Positions 24,836 to 32,734 of a DNA stretch of 48,747 nt are shown piece after piece. The notes beneath the pieces are model-generated. The model did no database searches. It worked only from the letters and a program-made list of their open reading frames with translations, and was not told where the DNA came from. The stretch comes from Flavobacterium hydrocarbonoxydans. GTDB lineage: Bacteria > Bacteroidota > Bacteroidia > Flavobacteriales > Flavobacteriaceae. The translations under genes were made by a program, and so were the position numbers. Where the stretch lies: the NCBI RefSeq assembly GCF_009789235.1, contig NZ_WSTB01000019.1:1-48747 (forward strand), in the 5' to 3' direction. The stretch's first letter is position 1. Every line of letters starts with the position of its first letter.

Positions 24836-25675
24836 TTAGACCAATTTTAGTTTGTAAGTTACAAAAGATTGCGCTAAAAGCCCTGCTTTTGTGTAGTTTG
24901 AAACTCTGATTCTTGAATTTCCTATTTCGTGATAGGGAGTGTTTTTGAGTTTTTTGAGTAGTTTTCGGTAATAAATATAAGCTGTGTAAACGCCAAATTT
25001 AGCTTCCAGAGGGAGTTTTACAATTCCTTGGTAAGCGAGTCTGAAATCTTCTTCAATTTCGTTGATGATTTGTGTTTTTGCCTCATCATCAAAAGAATTT
25101 AGATCTACACCGGGAAAATAATTTCGGTTCAAAACCAGGTTGTCATCTTTTAGATCACGAAGAAAATTTACTTTCTGGAAAGCTGATCCCAAACTCATGG
25201 CTTCACTTTTAAGTTCTTCGTATTTTTCTTGTTTGCCGTTTACGAAAACCTTTAGACACATTAGGCCTACAACGTCGGCTGAGCCATAAATATAGTCTTC
25301 GTATTCTGTTTGTGTGTTGTAGGTAGATTTGATGAGGTCGAGTTTCATGCTTTTTAAAAAGGCCTGAATCAAGTCGTCGGTAATATTATATTGCTTTACT
25401 GTATGCTGAAATGAGTTGAGAATTGGGTTTAAACTTATACCCATTTGGATTGCTTTGTAATATTCTTTTTCAAAATCATTGATGAGGTTTTCCTTGTCAT
25501 AATCATGAAAAGAATCTACAATTTCATCAGCAAATCGTACAAAACCGTAAATGCTGTAAATGGCATCCCGAATACTTGGCGATAACATTTTTACCGCAAG
25601 GGAGAAAGAAGTGCTGTAGTTTTTGGTGACCAATTTGCTACATTTAAACGAAACAGTGTCAAATAGTGATTTCAT
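24836..25675 (-). CDS. crtB: Phytoene synthase CrtB
   Basis: The protein has 279 residues, a member of the trans-isoprenyl diphosphate synthase fold. The two Asp-rich motifs are FADEIVDSFHD (first DxxxD) and NFLRDLKDD (second), with TNYSTSFSLAVKMLSP..RDAIYSIYGFVR at the substrate pocket and YIYGSADVVGLMCLKVF. It condenses two geranylgeranyl diphosphates to phytoene. The start lies 4 bp from the crtI stop, so the two are tightly co-transcribed. Confidence 0.95.
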   Translation of the reverse strand: MKSLFDTVSFKCSKLVTKNYSTSFSLAVKMLSPSIRDAIYSIYGFVRFADEIVDSFHDYDKENLINDFEKEYYKAIQMGISLNPILNSFQHTVKQYNITDDLIQAFLKSMKLDLIKSTYNTQTEYEDYIYGSADVVGLMCLKVFVNGKQEKYEELKSEAMSLGSAFQKVNFLRDLKDDNLVLNRNYFPGVDLNSFDDEAKTQIINEIEEDFRLAYQGIVKLPLEAKFGVYTAYIYYRKLLKKLKNTPYHEIGNSRIRVSNYTKAGLLAQSFVTYKLKLV

Positions 25676-25679
25676 GTGT

Positions 25680-27146
25680 TTAGGAGCTGATAGATTTTTG
25701 AATTAATTCTGCGACTAATTTTCCTGAAATTAAAGCAGGAGGAACACCAGGGCCAGGAACGGTTAATTGTCCTGTAAAATATAAATTATGTACTTTTTTG
25801 CTTTTTAGTTTTGGCCTTAAAAATGCGGTTTGTAAAAGGGTATTGGCCATTCCGTAAGCATTACCTTTGTAGGCGTTGTAATCATTTACAAAATCGTTTT
25901 TGCAAAATGATCTTTTAAATATAATGTGATTTTTGACTTTTTGTTGTGTAAGTTGTTCAAAACGAGTGAGTATCTTCTCAAAATATTCTTCCCGTAGATT
26001 TTCTGAATCTTCAATTCCGGGTGCTAGAGGAATCAGGAAGAAAGCACTTTCCATTCCGTCCGGAGCGGCAGTCTCATCTGTTTTTGATGGGAAATTTGCG
26101 TAAAATAATGGTGCTTCCGGCCATTTAGGTTCGTCGTAAATATCGGCTGCATGCTGATTAAAATCGACATCAAAAAATAAGGCGTGATGCGTAATGTTTT
26201 CTATTTTTTTATCAAAACCAACAAAAAATAAAAGCGAAGATGGAGCAAAAACACGACTCTCCCAATATTTTTCTGAATAATTTCGATTGACTTTGTCCAG
26301 TAGGGTTTCGGTATGATGATAATCGGCTCCGCTTAAAACAATATCAGAATAGATTGGTTTTCCGTTTATTATAATTCCGGTTGCAGTTTTGCTTTCGACT
26401 ATGATTTTTTGGATTACCGAATTGGTTTTGATCACTACGCCGAGTTCAAGTGCTAGTTTTTCGATTCCGCGTACAACATCAAACATTCCGGTTTTAGGAT
26501 GCCAGGTGCCCAAACCAAAGTCCGCATAATTCATGAAATTGTAGAAAGATGGTGTTTTGGAGGGCTTTGCGCCTAAAAACAAAACCGGAAACTCAAGAAT
26601 CTGAATGAGACGTTCATTATTGAATTTTTTTCGGATATCATTGCTCACGGTGCTAAAAAACTGATTCAGTTTTAAAGTAGTTTGAGGAGTTATTAATTCT
26701 AAAGGCGAAACACCCGGACGATAAACCAAATCTTTTATGGCAATGTCGTAATTGCTTTTGGCCTGCCTGATAAAATCGTCGAGTTTTTGACCACTTCCTT
26801 TTTCGATTTTTTCAAAAGTGGTTTTTATCTCTTCCAGATTATCGTAAATACTTATAAAATCATCAACTCCAAAGTAAACCCTATAGGCAGGATTTAGCTT
26901 AATTAGCTCGTAATAATCGGCTGTTTTTTTATTGAAATCATTAAAAAAACGCTCGAAAACGTCAGGCATCCAGTACCAGCTTGGTCCCATGTCAAAGGTA
27001 AAACCGCCTTTTTTAAACTGGCGTGCGCGTCCTCCTATTGTTTCGTTTTTTTCGTATATAGTTACGCTGTGCCCTTGTTTTGCCAAGTAACACGAAGCGG
27101 CTAAAGCAGAGAAGCCCGACCCTATGATTGCAATAGTTTTTTTCAT
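25680..27146 (-). CDS. crtI: Phytoene desaturase CrtI
   Basis: The protein has 488 residues. The FAD-binding dinucleotide motif is IAIIGSGFSALAASCYLAKQ with the downstream YEKNETIGGRARQFKKGGF, followed by FDMGPSWYWMPDVF. The C-terminal family signature is NLYFTGQLTVPGPGVPPALI. It converts phytoene to lycopene in successive dehydrogenations, with FAD at the membrane surface. It is the first gene of the crtI-crtB-crtZ operon. Its start codon overlaps a symmetrical operator-like sequence (27145-27180), so the message would be nearly leaderless if the -7 element there is used. Confidence 0.96.
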   Translation of the reverse strand: MKKTIAIIGSGFSALAASCYLAKQGHSVTIYEKNETIGGRARQFKKGGFTFDMGPSWYWMPDVFERFFNDFNKKTADYYELIKLNPAYRVYFGVDDFISIYDNLEEIKTTFEKIEKGSGQKLDDFIRQAKSNYDIAIKDLVYRPGVSPLELITPQTTLKLNQFFSTVSNDIRKKFNNERLIQILEFPVLFLGAKPSKTPSFYNFMNYADFGLGTWHPKTGMFDVVRGIEKLALELGVVIKTNSVIQKIIVESKTATGIIINGKPIYSDIVLSGADYHHTETLLDKVNRNYSEKYWESRVFAPSSLLFFVGFDKKIENITHHALFFDVDFNQHAADIYDEPKWPEAPLFYANFPSKTDETAAPDGMESAFFLIPLAPGIEDSENLREEYFEKILTRFEQLTQQKVKNHIIFKRSFCKNDFVNDYNAYKGNAYGMANTLLQTAFLRPKLKSKKVHNLYFTGQLTVPGPGVPPALISGKLVAELIQKSISS

Positions 27147-27180
27147 TTGTTTAACAAATGTACAAAAACTTTAAACAAAT
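27145..27180 (-). promoter_or_regulatory. Putative crtI promoter and operator
   Basis: ATTTGTTTAA (27145-27154) and TTAAACAAAT (27171-27180) are perfect inverted repeats 16 bp apart. ATTTGTT-T-AACAAAT (27145-27159) is itself a palindrome, so the half-site AACAAAT occurs three times. On the minus strand TACATTTG (27155-27162) is a perfect TAnnTTTG -7 element and overlaps the palindrome TGTACA (27159-27164). The only upstream TTTG lies 13 bp from the -7, shorter than the usual ~19. The layout suits repression by the adjacent MerR/CarH-like regulator. Confidence 0.5.
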
Positions 27181-27184
27181 AATA

Positions 27185-28084
27185 TTATATTCTGCTAATT
27201 GTTTCGTCTATCGAGTCAAAAATATGTATTTGTTCCGGAAGATTTTCTCTTTCAATGTATTCGGCCATCTTACCCATAATCCATATTTGATTGTTATTGA
27301 TCAGAAGTTTTTGCCCCATGTTTTTTACATACTGATTAATCACGCTGCGATCAGGCTGAATGGTCATGAAGGATACAAACGTAATGTTTTCAAAGTGTTT
27401 CGTTAGATCCTGAAGATTTTCAACAGGCATACTTTCGCCTAAATAAATTGTTTTGTAGCCTTCTGATAAAATTTCGTATTGCAGATACAATAAACCAATT
27501 TGATGTATTTCATTCAAAGGTAACGACAATACAAATACGCGATCAGTTCTGGTAGGTTTTAGAATTTGCAGCGTTTCGGTGTAGATTAATATTTTTTGCT
27601 TGATCAAATGACTCATGAAATGTTCATTGGCAGGTGTTATGGTTTCGGATTGCCATAATAAGCCTAATTCCTTAAGTAAAGGAAGAAAGTTTTCTTTGAA
27701 TACTTCTTTGAATGTTCGCTCTGATATTAACCAGTCAAAAGTCTGGAAAAACAATTCCTGATCAAAATTCATCATTGCTATCTTAAACGAATTGATAGCA
27801 TAATTGTATGAGTTTTTCTTCGAAATAATTTCGCGTACTAATTGTGGTATTTTTTCTTCGGAAAAAGTAGATATTTTAGATATTTTATAACCGTAATCGT
27901 GTAATAAAGTGATATTTAGTAGTTTTTGTAAACTTTGTAGGTCATAAAGTCTAATATTGGTATCGGTACGCATCGGCTCCAGGATATTATATCTCTTTTC
28001 CCATATCCGGATGGTATGCGCTTTAATTCCTGATAGGTTTTCCAGGTCTTTGATGCTGAAAACAGTTTTAATGTTGTTTATCAT
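27185..28084 (-). CDS. MerR family regulator with CarH-type cobalamin-binding domain (probable B12 photoreceptor)
   Basis: The protein has 299 residues. The N-terminal MerR HTH is FSIKDLENLSGIKAHTIRIW with WEKRY (28-32). The helical cap holds W144-x9-E154-H155, and the cobalamin domain starts with E192-x-H194-x-x-G197; these are the Wx9EH and ExHxxG signatures of CarH/LitR adenosylcobalamin photoreceptors, where the ExHxxG His is the lower cobalt ligand. CarH tetramers repress carotenoid genes in the dark and fall apart when light breaks the Co-C bond. The residue after the Trp, which is His132 in Thermus CarH and forms a bis-His adduct after light, is Gln145 here. The gene lies 38 bp upstream of crtI on the same strand. 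A possible -7 element for it is at 28103-28110. Confidence 0.9.
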   Translation of the reverse strand: MINNIKTVFSIKDLENLSGIKAHTIRIWEKRYNILEPMRTDTNIRLYDLQSLQKLLNITLLHDYGYKISKISTFSEEKIPQLVREIISKKNSYNYAINSFKIAMMNFDQELFFQTFDWLISERTFKEVFKENFLPLLKELGLLWQSETITPANEHFMSHLIKQKILIYTETLQILKPTRTDRVFVLSLPLNEIHQIGLLYLQYEILSEGYKTIYLGESMPVENLQDLTKHFENITFVSFMTIQPDRSVINQYVKNMGQKLLINNNQIWIMGKMAEYIERENLPEQIHIFDSIDETISRI

Positions 28085-28102
28085 TATTTATTATTTGGTG
28101 AA

Positions 28103-28110
28103 CAAAAATA
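28103..28110 (-). promoter_or_regulatory. Possible -7 promoter element of the CarH-like regulator gene
   Basis: On the minus strand TATTTTTG matches TAnnTTTG exactly, 18 bp before the start codon. There is no clear -33 TTG at correct spacing. Further upstream, TTTACA-GG-TGTAAA (28165-28178), inside the end of the channel gene, is a second small palindrome with TACA half-sites. Confidence 0.35.
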
Positions 28111-28154
28111 GAATAAAAAGTGACATTATTAATAAAACTGCAACAAAAGATATA

Positions 28155-29117
28155 TTATTGAAGGTTTACAGGTGTAAAACGATTTAGTTTGTCTAAGTGT
28201 AAGATGGTTTTAGAACCATCTTTGCTGCGGTTGTACATGGTTTCAAATTTGGCTCCATAAACAATTTCATCAAAAATATAAGAGGTTCTTGCGGCAACCG
28301 TATTACTAAACATATCATCAAAAGTGGTGATGAAAACTAAAATCTCACCATGAGTCTTCTTATAATCATCTTCGGTGAAATTGTATAGCGGACTGCTTTC
28401 GGTTATAGGATGAACCAATGTCCAGCTTAACGAAAGGGCATTTATCCGATCAAGTTCCAGGTCTAAAGTGTAAAATTTATTTGTCATAACACCATTTTCC
28501 TCAATGCTCATTCCTAAAGTAACTTTTGCTTTAGCATCAGTAAAATTAGTGTTTTTAAAAGGTACAAGCCGAATCATTAAGGCTTTCCCATCTCGGTAAG
28601 GAGCGATTAAAGCATTATGTGAAAACTTTAAAAAAGCTGTTGGCTTACTGAATCTTCCAAAGAAAAGACCTGTTGCAATAGCAAAACTCAATAATCCAAT
28701 CAGGGCTTCGGCTGCAGACAGCGCACTGGTTAAAAAACCAGTTGGACTTATATGACCATATCCTACAGTTGTAAATGTCTGCGCACTAAAAAAATAAGCC
28801 TGACCAAATTGTGTTACAGCATTGCCGGAAGCCGAAATGCCGTCTAAATGTTCGATACCAATGCCATAATACAAAACAGCAAAAACAAAATTAATCGTAA
28901 TATAAAAGCTAAACAAAATGAGCATGAACTTCCAGTTAGGCATATCAATCATGGTATGATACCAACTGATTCTGCGCAGTAAGTTCATACCTCTTTTTTC
29001 GATATTTGGGGTGCCGTTTTTGTTTACAAATCTTCCGCCGTAATTATTGGCATTGGTTCCAAAACCGGAATTCTTATCGTCTTGTGCTTTAATATTTATT
29101 TTCCTTAAAAGGGACAT
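28155..29117 (-). CDS. Inward-rectifier-type potassium channel (KirBac-like)
   Basis: The protein has 320 residues. Two membrane helices (about 62-84 and 128-155) flank a pore loop with selectivity filter TVGYGHISPTG. The slide-helix region (WYHTMIDMPNWKF) precedes helix 1, and residues ~165-320 form the cytoplasmic immunoglobulin-like Kir domain (FSHNALIAPYRDGKALMIRL, DLELDRINALSLSWTLVHPI, VAARTSYIFDEIVYGAKF). It passes K+ across the inner membrane, gated by lipids or cytoplasmic ligands. It lies 70 bp upstream of the CarH-like gene on the same strand; a functional link is not evident. Confidence 0.94.
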   Translation of the reverse strand: MSLLRKINIKAQDDKNSGFGTNANNYGGRFVNKNGTPNIEKRGMNLLRRISWYHTMIDMPNWKFMLILFSFYITINFVFAVLYYGIGIEHLDGISASGNAVTQFGQAYFFSAQTFTTVGYGHISPTGFLTSALSAAEALIGLLSFAIATGLFFGRFSKPTAFLKFSHNALIAPYRDGKALMIRLVPFKNTNFTDAKAKVTLGMSIEENGVMTNKFYTLDLELDRINALSLSWTLVHPITESSPLYNFTEDDYKKTHGEILVFITTFDDMFSNTVAARTSYIFDEIVYGAKFETMYNRSKDGSKTILHLDKLNRFTPVNLQ

Positions 29118-29133
29118 ATAACTTTAAATTGAA

Positions 29134-29361
29134 TTATTGCTTGATGATTTTTTTAGTGGTTTTTCCGTTTTCATTTGAAACAGAAATATAATAGATTCCG
29201 TTAGCACGCGAACTCCAGTCTGTTTTTATACTATTTGAATTTGGTTTTGATTCGTACAATAAACGGCCTAAAACGTCATATATTTTATAAGTTAATATTG
29301 GTTCTTCAGACTGAATATTCAAAGTGTTATTTACTGGATTTGGGTATAGTACTTGGTAAAC
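29134..29361 (-). pseudogene. Remnant of a type IX secretion type A sorting domain
   Basis: On the minus strand the frame reads VLYPNPVNNTLNIQSEEP, then YKIYDVLGRLLYE, WSSRANGIYYISV and ends KKIIKQ-stop. This is a complete type A C-terminal sorting domain (YPNP ... NG.Y). A stop (TAG, 29362-29364) sits 6 codons upstream of YPNP, and no protein body or start codon precedes it. A 62-residue ORF from an internal start exists but would lack a signal peptide. I read it as the tail of a deleted secreted protein. Confidence 0.75.
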
Positions 29362-29480
29362 CTAGTAAGCTAACTTTGTTATTGCTGGTATTATTTGTTT
29401 TAAGAGTATTAAATCTATATTTTAACAAATGTAATCATTACTCTAGTAAGAAAAACGGGAGTTGTTTTTTTACGAATAAC

Positions 29481-29530
29481 AAACCAAAAACAATCTATAA
29501 AGTAACCGTTTTACAGATTGTTTTTGGTTT
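29481..29530 (-). terminator. Strong hairpin between the TPR gene and the sorting-domain remnant
   Basis: AAACCAAAAACAATCT (29481-29496) and AGATTGTTTTTGGTTT (29515-29530) form a perfect 16-bp stem with an 18-base loop, 16 bp past the stop of the TPR gene. Because of T-rich arms it can act in both directions. Confidence 0.7.
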
Positions 29531-29546
29531 TAATGTTTTTGATTGA

Positions 29547-30047
29547 TTATTTACAAAAAGTCGCTCTGTTTTTGATGGCGCTCTGACTTCCTAATTCAAT
29601 AGCTTTAGAGAAATCTTTACAGCAATTCTTTTTGTCTCCAATCTTATTATAACTCAGTCCTCTTAAATTCAGAGCAATATAATCTCTGGGATTCATCATC
29701 AGGCAGTAGGAACAATCGTCAATGGTAGCCTGATAATCCATTAATTTATAATACACATTGGCTCTGCCCGTATAGGATTCTGCGTTCATCGAGTCCAGTT
29801 CGATGGCTTTGCTAAAATCAGCCAACGCACCTTTTAGGTCATTGAGTTTCATTTTGGCAATGCCCCGGTTTTGATAGGCTTCTACAAATTTCGAATTGTA
29901 TTTAAGGGCTTTTGTGTAATCTGCAATGGCGCCTTTGTTGTTTCCGGCCTCGGCTTTTTTCATTGCTTTGTCAAAATAGGAGATGGCAGATTGTGACCAA
30001 CTGAACATCGTCACCTGTAAAAACAGGATAAGTAATACTCGTTTCAT
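29547..30047 (-). CDS. Exported TPR-repeat protein
   Basis: The protein has 166 residues. A signal peptide (MKRVLLILFLQVTMFSWSQ) is followed by about four TPR units: ISYFDKAMKKAEAGNNKGAI, AYQNRGIAKMKLNDLKGALA, SYTGRANVYYKLMDYQATID and ALNLRGLSYNKIGDKKNCCK. TPR units form protein-binding superhelices. The partner is unknown. It is monocistronic, with a hairpin terminator downstream. Confidence 0.88.
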   Translation of the reverse strand: MKRVLLILFLQVTMFSWSQSAISYFDKAMKKAEAGNNKGAIADYTKALKYNSKFVEAYQNRGIAKMKLNDLKGALADFSKAIELDSMNAESYTGRANVYYKLMDYQATIDDCSYCLMMNPRDYIALNLRGLSYNKIGDKKNCCKDFSKAIELGSQSAIKNRATFCK

Positions 30048-30201
30048 AACTAATTTGGGGTTAGTAGGTTAATTGATATTTCAAACGAATTTAATAAACT
30101 TTTGTTTTGTAAGGGAAGTTCTTTTGTTAAAAAATAAAAAAGAAACAATATAATTGAATAGTATGGCTCTATATTTTAAGATAAACTTATTTCAGTTAAT
30201 C

Positions 30202-30234
30202 AAAAAAAGCCCGGACTTATCGAAAATTCCGGGC
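30202..30234 (-). terminator. Rho-independent terminator after the MscS gene
   Basis: On the minus strand GCCCGGA - 12-base loop - TCCGGGC is followed by seven T, 19 bp past the stop. The remaining 30048-30201 gap is AT-rich without visible features. Confidence 0.82.
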
Positions 30235-30252
30235 CTGTTTTTAGGTTATTCT

Positions 30253-32607
30253 TTAGGCTGAAAAGCTTAAACCTTTCGCTTTAAAATTACTGAAAAGAAC
30301 CTGACGGGCACTACTGATCGCTTCTTCGGTTTTGTAAATACTGCACCAGAACTTGATTAACAGTTGGTATTTTTCGTCAGAGATGGCAGTGTAATAGATT
30401 TGCGGAGTTTTAGCATTATGTACTGATGGAAGACTTTCCAAAGCATTCATTATAATGCTGTTAATGTCGTCTGGAGTCGCTTCACCGGCAACTTCTATCG
30501 AAATCTCCACCAGTTTATAATTGTCAGTGTACGTCCAGTTGGTAATGTTTTGTGATAATAAATTACCATTCGGAATAATAATTTCGGCTCCGTTGGCTGC
30601 ATTGATTTTTGTCGTACGCAGTCCCATCGATTTTACACGACCGGACTCCGAGCTAATATCAATAACATCACCTATTTGTATGGGTTTATCAAATATCAGA
30701 ATCACACCGGATACAAAATTATTAACGACATTCTGTAATCCAAGCCCAACACCCACACCTAAAGCTCCTAATAGAATACTCAGTTTATCGAGTGGCATCC
30801 CTGAAGCTGCAACAGCCAGAAGATAACCTCCGATAAGGACAATCAAACGCGTTATGAGCAACTTCGAGTGCTGGCGTTTGTTGATGTTTTCTTCGTTTTC
30901 ATCATCAATTTCACCAAAAAAGTATGCCACATATTTTTGTAGTAAATGAGCAATCCAGATAATAATAAAGAACAGTACAATGTTGCCTAGCGTAAACGTG
31001 ATACTGCCTATCGTATTCGGATGGGTAAGCAGTGATGTAAATGAGGTACGCAGCGATTCCCAGATGTTTAGGTTAGAGGCAATAACCACGATCCACATAT
31101 AAATAATCACCAGTATAAAAGGTCTTTTTAAAGTGTTCGAAAGACTCTCGTGATCAAATATCTTTTCGATACCGCGTTTGATTCGGGTAGTATAAATTTG
31201 CAGCAGAATGATTTCCAGAATAATCTTCAGTAATACACTAAGCGCAATAATTTGGGTAAGGGATACAAAAGCAGTAAGAGCAAGCATATTGGCAAGCGAA
31301 ACTCTGCCAAAAGCATTATCGAATATGGCTAAGACATTCAGCCCTATAAAAATAATACTGGCCCACTTAAAAAAGCCCTGAATATACAGTTGATTTTTGA
31401 TGGTCTTAATCTGTACCAGACCATAACGTATCCCCATAATATTGATGATAATAAAAGCACAACGCTGCACAAATCCGATCTCTATAAAAAGGTCCAGAAA
31501 GCAAAGGATAAAAAACAATCCTATAAGGATCATCCAGTTTTGGAGAGCGGTTTTAGACCATCGGCTTTTAAAAATAATCGTAAGCACGCTCAGTAAAATA
31601 AGCTGCAGCAATTCGATAAATAGTGCCGGCGCATACAAATTACTAACTACGGCTATCGTAAGACCAATTATCGTTACCGGAAGGATTACGCCTTTGTTAA
31701 GGTATTTAAAATCGAACTGCATCAGGTTTTCATCATGGCCATTAGTCCTCAGGTATTTAAGATTCCTCGAAACATACCAGCCTAGCAATCCCATAAAAAA
31801 GACAAGTGTTATTAATCCGCCGGCACGGTAACTTAAGTAGTAGGCGGCAACACTTTCTTCGATAATAATTTTGGCCTTAAGGTTTTGCGTAACTGCTTTT
31901 TTACTTACCGAGTCTCCTGTGCTCCATAAAGAAGGGTACTCTTTTTTGAGCATACTGATTCCGGATTTCTCCAGCTTGTTCTCTACCATAAGCATGGCAT
32001 TCGATACGGCTATTTTACGTTGTACGGTCAGTCTTTTTTTAGTGTTAAGGATGCCCTGGTTTTTCGTCATCAGGCTATCCGTGCTCAGGTATCTCTTTTT
32101 AAGGTCGGCAAACTCTTTTTTAAATTGTTTGCGGCGTATCGTATCTTTCAGCAAAGTCATCAGGGTTTTGTCTTTGCGTAAATCAATCACCCTGTTCTTT
32201 ATTTTTTCAAGCGTAAGATTACGCTCATTAATAGCGGTGTTCTGCTCATCGAGTTTCTGCTGGATTTCATCGAGTACGATGCTGTACATTTGCTGGTTGC
32301 GCACATTAGGATTGGCTCCTTTCAGGCTCGTTAAAATAAGGTCGAGTTTGCTTTGGGTTCTTTTTATTTCGCCAAACAAGTGGTGGCTGTTGCTGTCAAA
32401 AGTGGCATCGTTATAGGCCGATTCTAATATTTCACCCGCTTTTTCAATCGCCATCAGGTACTCACTGTCGGTTGCGGTAGTGTCGTTGAATAATCTTGTA
32501 CGGGTTTCTTTCTTCTTAATCTTAGTGGTCTGTGAGTAGGTAAGGGGGCCAAGAAAGAACAAGGCAAGTAAAGGAAACAGGTAAATTAAATTTCTTTTAG
32601 CAATCAT
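30253..32607 (-). CDS. Large MscS-family mechanosensitive channel
   Basis: The protein has ~784 residues. I take the internal ATG at 32607 as the start, giving MIAKRNLIYLFPLLALFFLG, a signal peptide ending near LTYSQ; the frame opens nine codons earlier. Residues ~20-260 form a periplasmic coiled-coil region, followed by many membrane helices (about ten). The MscS core near residues 580-720 shows LGALGVGVGLGLQNVVNNFV (pore helix), GVILIFDKPIQIGDVIDI and IIPNGNLLSQNITNW. It resembles the MscK/YbiO-type long channels with extra N-terminal helices. It likely protects against osmotic downshock. Confidence 0.93.
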   Translation of the reverse strand: MIAKRNLIYLFPLLALFFLGPLTYSQTTKIKKKETRTRLFNDTTATDSEYLMAIEKAGEILESAYNDATFDSNSHHLFGEIKRTQSKLDLILTSLKGANPNVRNQQMYSIVLDEIQQKLDEQNTAINERNLTLEKIKNRVIDLRKDKTLMTLLKDTIRRKQFKKEFADLKKRYLSTDSLMTKNQGILNTKKRLTVQRKIAVSNAMLMVENKLEKSGISMLKKEYPSLWSTGDSVSKKAVTQNLKAKIIIEESVAAYYLSYRAGGLITLVFFMGLLGWYVSRNLKYLRTNGHDENLMQFDFKYLNKGVILPVTIIGLTIAVVSNLYAPALFIELLQLILLSVLTIIFKSRWSKTALQNWMILIGLFFILCFLDLFIEIGFVQRCAFIIINIMGIRYGLVQIKTIKNQLYIQGFFKWASIIFIGLNVLAIFDNAFGRVSLANMLALTAFVSLTQIIALSVLLKIILEIILLQIYTTRIKRGIEKIFDHESLSNTLKRPFILVIIYMWIVVIASNLNIWESLRTSFTSLLTHPNTIGSITFTLGNIVLFFIIIWIAHLLQKYVAYFFGEIDDENEENINKRQHSKLLITRLIVLIGGYLLAVAASGMPLDKLSILLGALGVGVGLGLQNVVNNFVSGVILIFDKPIQIGDVIDISSESGRVKSMGLRTTKINAANGAEIIIPNGNLLSQNITNWTYTDNYKLVEISIEVAGEATPDDINSIIMNALESLPSVHNAKTPQIYYTAISDEKYQLLIKFWCSIYKTEEAISSARQVLFSNFKAKGLSFSA

Positions 32608-32734
32608 AATATAAAGCGTGTTTAGGGTTTTCAAATTTAATTTTTTTTATCCTGCTACACCATTAAAAGGGGAAATGAATTGTAAAGAAAACCAAATTAA
32701 ATTGTGAATACTTCTTTATATAAAATAAACCACT

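Noticed and set aside
28165..28178. TTTACA-GG-TGTAAA as a second CarH operator
   Set aside because: It lies inside the coding end of the potassium channel gene, 81 bp from the regulator start, and a six-base core is easily met by chance; mentioned only as a possibility.
29134..29322. A 62-residue gene encoding only a sorting domain
   Set aside because: It starts inside the domain fold and lacks a signal peptide; it is better explained as the tail of a lost gene.
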